From NCBI GenBank assembly GCA_003508835.1, contig PUFA01000143.1:496001-560000 (forward strand): DNA of 64,000 nucleotides, written 5' to 3'. This DNA is from Eonycteris spelaea. Its lineage: Eukaryota > Chordata > Mammalia > Chiroptera > Pteropodidae. Positions 57,301 to 64,000 of this stretch are shown here, piece after piece; the first letter of the stretch is position 1; each line of letters begins with the position of its first letter. Position numbers and translations under genes: made by a program. The notes below the pieces were generated by a model. The model made no database searches. It was not told the origin of the DNA and was given only the letters and a program-made list of their open reading frames with translations.

Positions 57301-59059
57301 AGCATAACAGAGAAGGGGCCATTCATTCTGCTGAGGCATGGTGGGGATTTACTAAGACTGAATCTTGATTATAGGTCATTAGTGTTTGCTGAATGAGTAC
57401 ATGGGTGTCTGAATTGTGTATGTGTGCGTGTGTGCATGTGTATGTGCTTGAAAGTGGGCATGTGCTTCTGAAGGGAACATAGCAGATGTCTAGTATCTTA
57501 CAGTCCTAAGATTAACTCTTACTCCATCCTTCTTTTGCTAGGTGATGTTGAAAATATTATTTCTCATCTTTGAACCTCAAGTCTAAGCATAATTAATGTT
57601 TTATAATATATAATACTACTTTGCAAATTCTGCTTTAACACATGTATTGTGTGATATTGGAGGTCAATAAAACATAAATGAGGTTGTCATTAGCTACATA
57701 AAATTATTTTTCACTATACAGAGGATTTATTTTCTGAATGTTTATAATTTGTCTAGTATATTTCCAATGTAATTTGACATTTTTTGTTATATTTTGCTCT
57801 TTAAAGCAATGCATGTCTCCTTTCAGATGGTATTGATAATAAAATAAGTATTTGACATAATAGAAAAATAAAATTTGTTTGGAATGTATGGGTCATGAAA
57901 GCAATGAAAAATACATTGAATTTTGAAAATTCTAAGGGTATTCCTTCTCCTGAACCATTCATCCATCTATCTACCCAGTAAGCCATCTATCTATTCTAAG
58001 TCAAGAGTTATTATTTTTTCCCTAAAATTTTAATGATATGGAATAAAAATTAATCTGAGGGTTTAAAAGTCTAAGATACTGTCTAGTTGTTTCTACATTT
58101 TTCTCAAAAATAAAATTTGGATCACCCATATACATATACCTTTGGCAAGCCATCAGGTAACGCAACAGATTATTTCTTTTCAGTTAATTTTTAAGTGGAA
58201 ATTTGAATTTCACTCATTACCTGAAATAATTGTTACTTTCCAATATGTCAAATCTCTGTAAATTACTCTTTGATATGCCTACTACTTGTATCTCAAATAT
58301 TTTGTAATTCATTTGATACATTTCATCTTGTTTACCTAAGAAAATTTTCTAAACATCTGAATACTTATAAGGATATCTTTGGCTTTTTGGACATCAACTT
58401 GGTACAAAACAACAGTTTGTTACAAAAAGGTACAAATGAACTAAAAACAGATGGATTATATTTTTCTGAATAAATACAGTTAAACATTTAAAATCTTGGA
58501 GAAAAATGTGTTCTAAAACAAAATGACTGAACAGATAGTCTAAGAGGGTGACCAACATGTCAGGATGCCTTCCAAGTCTGTCTCAAAGTGCTTTTTTTTA
58601 GGTTATTCATATCTGTTTATCTTCACTTTTGGTCAGTGTTTGTGGCTAATTTGGAATTGTCAAACAAAGCTAGACTACCTGGCACACACATGAAAGGAAG
58701 TATAAACTACTTCTTCATATCTTAGACCTATGTAGTTAGTAATCACTATCATTTCTAGCTCCTGGTTCTGTTGTAAGTATACACTTGTTGCATCCCATAA
58801 TTGCTTTCATTGCATCTCCGGTTAGGCATTATTGAGTCATGTCCATAGTTTGCTCAATTAGATGTGACCAATAAGCTGAATTCACAAGAAGATGATGTTT
58901 GACATCCAGAAGAGGGCAGTAGGACACAGAGATTAAATCTCAGTTAACCAGATAGTATAATAAACGATGGCGGCTAACAACTACTCAGCGTTAAACCAAA
59001 CACTTACCTTCCCTTGGGCATACAACAGGCAGCATGGTGTAACTAAGAAAAGAAACTAA
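57301..59059. other. unassigned AT-rich sequence
   Basis: A GTGTGC-rich patch at 57417-57450. Otherwise about 1.7 kb with no recognised repeat and no gene. Confidence 0.42.
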
Positions 59060-59270
59060 CACTGTCTGCACCCCTACTGTGTGTCAAGCACTAACTAGGT
59101 TTTTTTTCACATGTATTAAGTCATAGCAATCCTAAAATATAGGTGATATAGTATTCCCATTTGTTTTAATGAGACAATCAATGCTCAGAGAGCTTAAGCA
59201 ACTTGCCTGAGGTCGCACAGCAAATAGTGGAACCAAAGTTAAAATTGAGATTTGATACCTTGGGCTCTAT
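59060..59270 (-). mobile_element. MIR SINE
   Basis: CCTACTGTGTGTCAAGCACTAAC, then GCTCAGAGAGCTTAAGCAACTTGCC and GGTCGCACAGCAAATAGTGG. This is a well-preserved minus-strand MIR. Confidence 0.88.
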
Positions 59271-59420
59271 TCAGTTGTATCAGAATTTGATTACTGATCC
59301 CAATTCTTATAAACTCACTGACATTGGGCAAGTAATTTAACCATTTAGAACTTCAGTTTCTTCATCTTTAAGGTAAGAATAACAATATTCTTTTATCTTT
59401 TAAGAGTTAGTGTCTGGATC
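59271..59420 (+). mobile_element. MIR SINE, inverted relative to its neighbour
   Basis: CTGACATTGGGCAAGTAATTTAACC and CTTCAGTTTCTTCATCTTTAAGG belong to a plus-strand MIR. It adjoins the minus-strand MIR on its left head to head. Confidence 0.8.
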
Positions 59421-59509
59421 AATTTTTCCATGATTAGCTCTGTCCAAGTGTTGTCCAAAGATAATGTTTTAAGTTAGAATAAAAATTATAGAAAATTAAA
59501 TCTAGAAGA

Positions 59510-59680
59510 AAGACAATAGAGCTTATCTAACACTTTCATTTTAGAGATGATGAAAACAAGGCTAGAGTTTTTAAGTGACTTGTATACTGTCAGGAACCTG
59601 GATAGTGAACTACAATTTAAGATTGACAACTTTTATCCAGCTTTCCTCCCTCAGCTCTCTGTATCATTTGCTGCTAGGAT
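59510..59680 (-). mobile_element. MIR SINE fragment
   Basis: CATTTTAGAGATGATGAAAACAAGGC and TTAAGTGACTTGTATACTGTCAGG are the MIR core on the minus strand. Confidence 0.65.
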
Positions 59681-61017
59681 AGGCTATATGGAGATGCTGA
59701 TGATAATAATACTACTGATGAGGGTGAGGATAACAATAAATGCGCCTAAAGAAATTATAAAAGAGTTACTTCATTTTAGAAGGAGCTTATTTTATTAGGT
59801 ACTCCTGCTTTCTTTGCTCTATTCATGAAGGAAGGCCAATATATGTTTGAGGCTATAAGATTTGTCTAACTGCTGCTTGACAGAAGGATGTGAAAGGCCA
59901 GGGTATGCACACTCTTCAAATGAGAAATGCTAAAATGCAGACTCCAATCAATACTAATCTTATATTTATGTGATTCTCTATCAGTCAATCTTATTGGCTT
60001 TCCCAAGGATCTGTGATGGAGAGGCTGGCTACTTAGAAACAAAGTAGGAGATTAATCTAATGTAGCATTACCTCCTTTGAGAGTTTTTATAGGTTACAAT
60101 CCATATTTTATTCTGTTTTTCTAACTTCTTCCTTTCTGGTACAATCTTCCTAGTCTTCAAAGCCTTGCACTAGAGAAAATTGGGTAAGAGGAAGAGAAAA
60201 GGGAGAAAGAAAGGATAAAAGAATAGGAGGGAGAGAGAAATGTTTCGGTCTCCATCAGCAAGAGACTGAGGCCAAATGACCATCTTTATGTGTCTGAATT
60301 CCCCAGGTTCTATCGACCTGTGAATTTATGGACTAGGAAAGGTGATAGTCAATTACATGGATACAGAGAGTTTTCTATTTCAAAGTACTGATAATCAGAA
60401 TGACTGGTTTCCCTAATTAATCCAAAGATGGCCTTTGGTATTAAAATTGTTTGAAAAATAGAGATTTCTAATCATTTAAATGATTCTACCCCTTTGCTCG
60501 TCTTGGGAATAGCTTCCCAGATCCCATACACTTCTCTTATTTCATTAGACCTTTAGGATTCTGCTTTTTCCTTGCATTGCTGGGAAAAGAACTTCTCAGG
60601 GTTCCAGGAGAAAGGCAGCTATGTGGTGAACAATGAACACATGTTCCAGGAGCAACAGCATGGCTATTCTGTAAGGCTAAGAGAAAGGATAGGTGGAGAC
60701 CAGTGATGCTATGGCTTCCAAACTCAGCCCTTGAATATTTGCACTGTTTTTTGACCATTAGTCTTCCAGTTCCTGTTATCACTGGCCAAATATATTTTAT
60801 TTGAGTTTCATGATTCAATATCTTATCTCCATTATAGATATGCCTAACCTAAACTCATGCCGAGTACCCAGAACAGCACCCTAATGCAAGTTTATGATAA
60901 TACTTATTAATTGTTTTGAATGATCATGTAAATAAGACAATACTTCTGACTTCTATCTAATCTATACAGACTGATTGGGAAGATAGATCTTGGGATGCAA
61001 AATATAATGAAATAGGA
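59681..61017. other. unassigned sequence
   Basis: A purine-rich GA stretch at about 60186-60240. No gene or confident repeat. Confidence 0.42.
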
Positions 61018-61042
61018 ACAACAACAACAACAATAACAACAA
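61018..61042. repeat. (AAC)n microsatellite
   Basis: About eight ACA/CAA triplets with one AAT variant. Confidence 0.92.
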
Positions 61043-63039
61043 TGAAACCCCCAATGGATTAGCAATGTAATCTGATGTCTTTGAGTGTAGAGTTTAGCAT
61101 ATTAACAAATGACAACGCTGCCTATGAAGTGCTGAAAAAATTCCTGATAAGTTGCCTGATGAATGACAGCAATTTGTGATACAGCACTGCTAATAGTAGG
61201 GGGTGGGAGAGATGATAGGTTCTGGAGAATGGAGCCTTCCCATTCTACATTGTATAAAGGGCCTGTTGCCTCAGGACAGTATTATTTTAGCATGATAGAT
61301 GCTTAATGCAAGTTAAAATAATTTTATCTTTCATAGCATTCTTGGAAGGAAGTTGATAGGATACACACACACAAACACACAAGTGTGTACATTTTTGTGT
61401 GTATATTTTTTCACTAAAAAGTCTTTAATTTTACAGATGTTATAATTTTAGATGTTAGAATAACCACAGAAAATAAGAGATAAAATTTGAGAGTGAAATT
61501 GTCACAATAAGAATTAAATGCTTGTATTGTCTATGATAATAAATAAGAAGCTGTTGCTCCTTAAAACATGGTCAGTCATATAAAAGGTTAACATGGTCAG
61601 TAGTGTTTAATACAGATTAGATGTGTTAAGTTATGAGAAGAACAAAGATCTGACTTTGCCGTTTGTACAGTAGATCTAATGATGGATATTCAGACTATCT
61701 TGTATCTCATTATTCTGTAACACTATCATTTTTATCATAAAAGAATTATGTTACTCCATATATGAAAAATGCATTCTTGAACCACTGTGAATTAGTTTTT
61801 AATGTACTGTGACCTTGGATTGCCCTGGGATATTAATGCTAAATGATTACTTCTGAATGCTTTTTGAATAGCTGCATAGTACAATTAAATGTGCAATACA
61901 TCATGGATGACATAGCTAAATGCCTCTTCTGGTCAAAGAACCCAGAGAGGTCTTGGGAATAACAGTAATTCTTCATTGCTAAGGATGGGAGAGAAAAGAA
62001 TTTCTTGTTACTAGTGAAATAAGTACAGACTAAAGTGGATGATAACCTTTTCCTGGGGTTATTCAAAGAGAAATAAATTTTTGATTGAGAACCATAAAGG
62101 AAGATGATTTTTGATCATTGCTAAAGTAGTATTCCATTACATCTGTCAAAGGCCCAAAATGAATATTTGTCAATAGTCTTTCTGAGCAACAAATTGCCAA
62201 TCAGTATGTGTAGGCATGTGTGTGTATGTGTGAGTAGAGGTGTAGTTAAAAGAATAAAGAATTTGGTTCATATTCTAGCTCTTTATCTAGAATGGATTTA
62301 TGTTGAATTACAATTTGTCTCAATGTGGAACCTCATAAATCTTCCATTTAATAAAATTTCTTTTCATCAAATTATTGAGCCTGGGGAAATGATGAACAGA
62401 TGAAAGGGTGGCATGGAAGCACTGAGTTATCTGGGAATTTTAGTCTTTGAGCTATCAAGGGGAACTTTTAACTAATGAAGAACTCAATTTCTCTTTATCT
62501 GGTAACATTTAAAAAATAAAGTGTTAATAAGAATTTTGGAACCGTCTCATGAAAATGAACCGTGATTGTGCAAATTGATCCAACTTTAGAACTCAGACCT
62601 ACGTGCATCAACTCTACCATATCTAGCCTCACAAAGGCCTCAGGCAAGACTTACCTGAGGTGTTGAATAAATACTGAAGTCCTCCAGTGGGCTACACCAG
62701 AGATCCCCTGGAGCTAAGCCCCAAAATGGATGACACATTTCCCTGAAGGCTAGAGTTCTTCATTCTCAATCTCCCACTCCTAGTCCCTGCAATTGTAGGT
62801 CTTGCATGCTGTTTGGAGATTATGACCTTGTCTTTTTTATGCCAGTGTATTGGGAGTAATGACACCAGGCTAGATGTATGAATACTTATTTTCTAAAATA
62901 ATACTGATATAAATGCAATGTAAATATATTAATTCTCCTATTTCAACTGACTGACTTTTTGGGTGAGCCTTACAGGACATTTCTGAGTATACATACATAG
63001 CTGCTGTCCTAGAGTTCAGTATTCTGTTGTCATTTATTC
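61043..63039. other. unassigned sequence
   Basis: An ACACAC/GTGTGT pair at 61364-61402 could fold back. Otherwise no gene or confident repeat over about 2 kb. Confidence 0.42.
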
Positions 63040-63215
63040 ACAGAGATTTGAGTTCTTTAATTATTTATTTTATGTATTTACCATATGTCTCCCCAGCAAA
63101 AATTGAGGCAAAAAATTTTTTTTGTTCTTTTTTATGTACCTTGCATCTAGCACCATGCCTGCTACTATAATGAGTACTTGAGGAACATGTATGAATAAAT
63201 GAATGAACACACTTG
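63040..63215 (+). mobile_element. L2 3' terminus
   Basis: CCTTGCATCTAGCACCATGCCTGC then TGAGTACTTGAGGAACATGTATGAATAAATGAATGAA: the plus-strand L2 end including its TGAA tail repeat. Confidence 0.8.
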
Positions 63216-63489
63216 TTAGAAACATATTTGCATGCCTATGTGGATGGAGAAGGGGGCCTAGGAAGAGGAAAAGAGAGGAGAGTAATTTTATAACTAATCA
63301 AGTTATGAGTTTGGTACTAATTATAAAAGATACAATATGAATGCAAAATATTCAGAGCTCCTTCAATGAGGAATCCGAAAAACTTTGATATTTTCTTGCT
63401 GGCTTTGCTTTTCACTAGGTATGACCTAATCCCCTTCTAAATGTCTCTGAGAAGCTCTATTTTCCCCATATAGTAGAGCAAGAAACAGG
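63216..63489. other. unassigned sequence
   Basis: Nothing recognisable. Confidence 0.4.
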
Positions 63490-64000
63490 CCCTGTCTCAG
63501 TTCAGAACCTGACAATTTCTCACATGGATTATGGCAAGAACTTTCTAACTTCCCAGATTCACAATCAGTCAGCCCTTTTCAGATTTCTACTTCCTGAAGC
63601 TGCCTGGGAATTCTTTCCAAAAATGCAAATCTGATTATGCCACACCTCTCTTTAAAAGTTTTCAATTGCATCTAATTGCCTTTAGGATAAAATTCGAACT
63701 TCCTTGTGTGGCTTACAAGGCCTTTCTTGATTTTACACTTCTCTGTTGCTCCTCCCTCATGTCTCATGCTCTCTGTCCAAACGCAGCAGCTCTCTGGAAG
63801 CCAAACTGTCCTATTGCTCTGCACTTTTTCAAGTGACAGTCCCATACTTCCCTTTGTCTTGTTAACTCCTTTTGTCCCTTCAACATTTAGGTCAGATTTC
63901 ACTTCATTCAGGAAGTGTTTACTGATACCACTCCTGTGCCCTACCATGACCAAATCCCTGTAGACATTTCCCTTTCACACTCCATATCCTCTGTGGTAGC
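63490..64000 (+). mobile_element. L2 3' part, running off the window
   Basis: AATGCAAATCTGATTATGCCAC, then GCCTTTAGGATAAAATTCGAACTTCC and GGCTTACAAGGCCTTTCTTGATTTT, then the pyrimidine-rich L2 3'UTR with TTCAGGAAGTGTTTACTGATACC. It is the clearest L2 in the window. The two open frames here are not coding. Confidence 0.85.

Noticed and set aside
63672..63963. overlapping frames of 93 and 85 codons on both strands
   Set aside because: They lie wholly in the L2 3' region.
1..64000. mitochondrial insertion, tRNA genes, rRNA or an intact host gene
   Set aside because: I looked for mitochondrial-like blocks, tRNA A/B-box pairs with cloverleaf potential and splice-bounded exons, and saw none I could support by eye.

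Overview
This is AT-rich mammalian nuclear DNA with no host protein-coding gene that I can recognise. The longest open frame is 134 codons, about what chance gives at this base composition. There is no tRNA, rRNA or CRISPR. Recognisable sequence is almost all transposon-derived: LINE-1 (L1), L2, MIR, MER5-type hAT, Tigger and endogenous retrovirus (ERV) remnants. The L1 3' tail at about 39.0-39.15 kb, ending in a CACCCCAATAAAT block, resembles bat (Chiroptera) L1 tails as I remember them. I therefore suggest a bat, with moderate confidence and on memory only. I saw no vespertilionid-type tRNA SINE and no recent intact L1.

Layout. 0-1 kb is unassigned sequence with a short direct repeat. 1-5.7 kb is a decayed plus-strand class I ERV-like region with protease-, reverse transcriptase-, RNase H- and integrase-like stretches. 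6.4-8.7 kb holds a MER5-type element and two L2 tails. 8.7-24.5 kb is a dense nest of minus-strand L1 sequence. It comprises three internally deleted (HAL1-like) L1 copies, a nearly complete L1 with both ORFs broken (12.3-17.7 kb), an L1 3' end, an L1 5' piece and a twin-primed inverted L1 (20.86-21.79 kb). 25-31 kb is mostly L2 remnants with unassigned sequence between them. 31.5-37 kb is a second minus-strand L1 block containing a fourth HAL1-like copy.

38.47-39.16 kb is a 5'-inverted L1 flanked by a perfect 14-bp target-site duplication. 39-64 kb is sparser, with L2, MIR, two Tigger elements (one with clean TA duplications), a second hAT fragment, two LTR-like segments, an old L1 fragment and several microsatellites. 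Three unassigned stretches near 31.05, 39.94 and 43.9 kb carry clustered E-box, GATA or homeodomain-like words and are my best guesses for host regulatory sequence.

No genes act together here. The window reads as intergenic or intronic DNA shaped by repeated L1 insertion. The most informative features are the shared deletion in the HAL1-like copies, the repeated L1/HAL1 junctions, and two L1 inversions that record twin priming.
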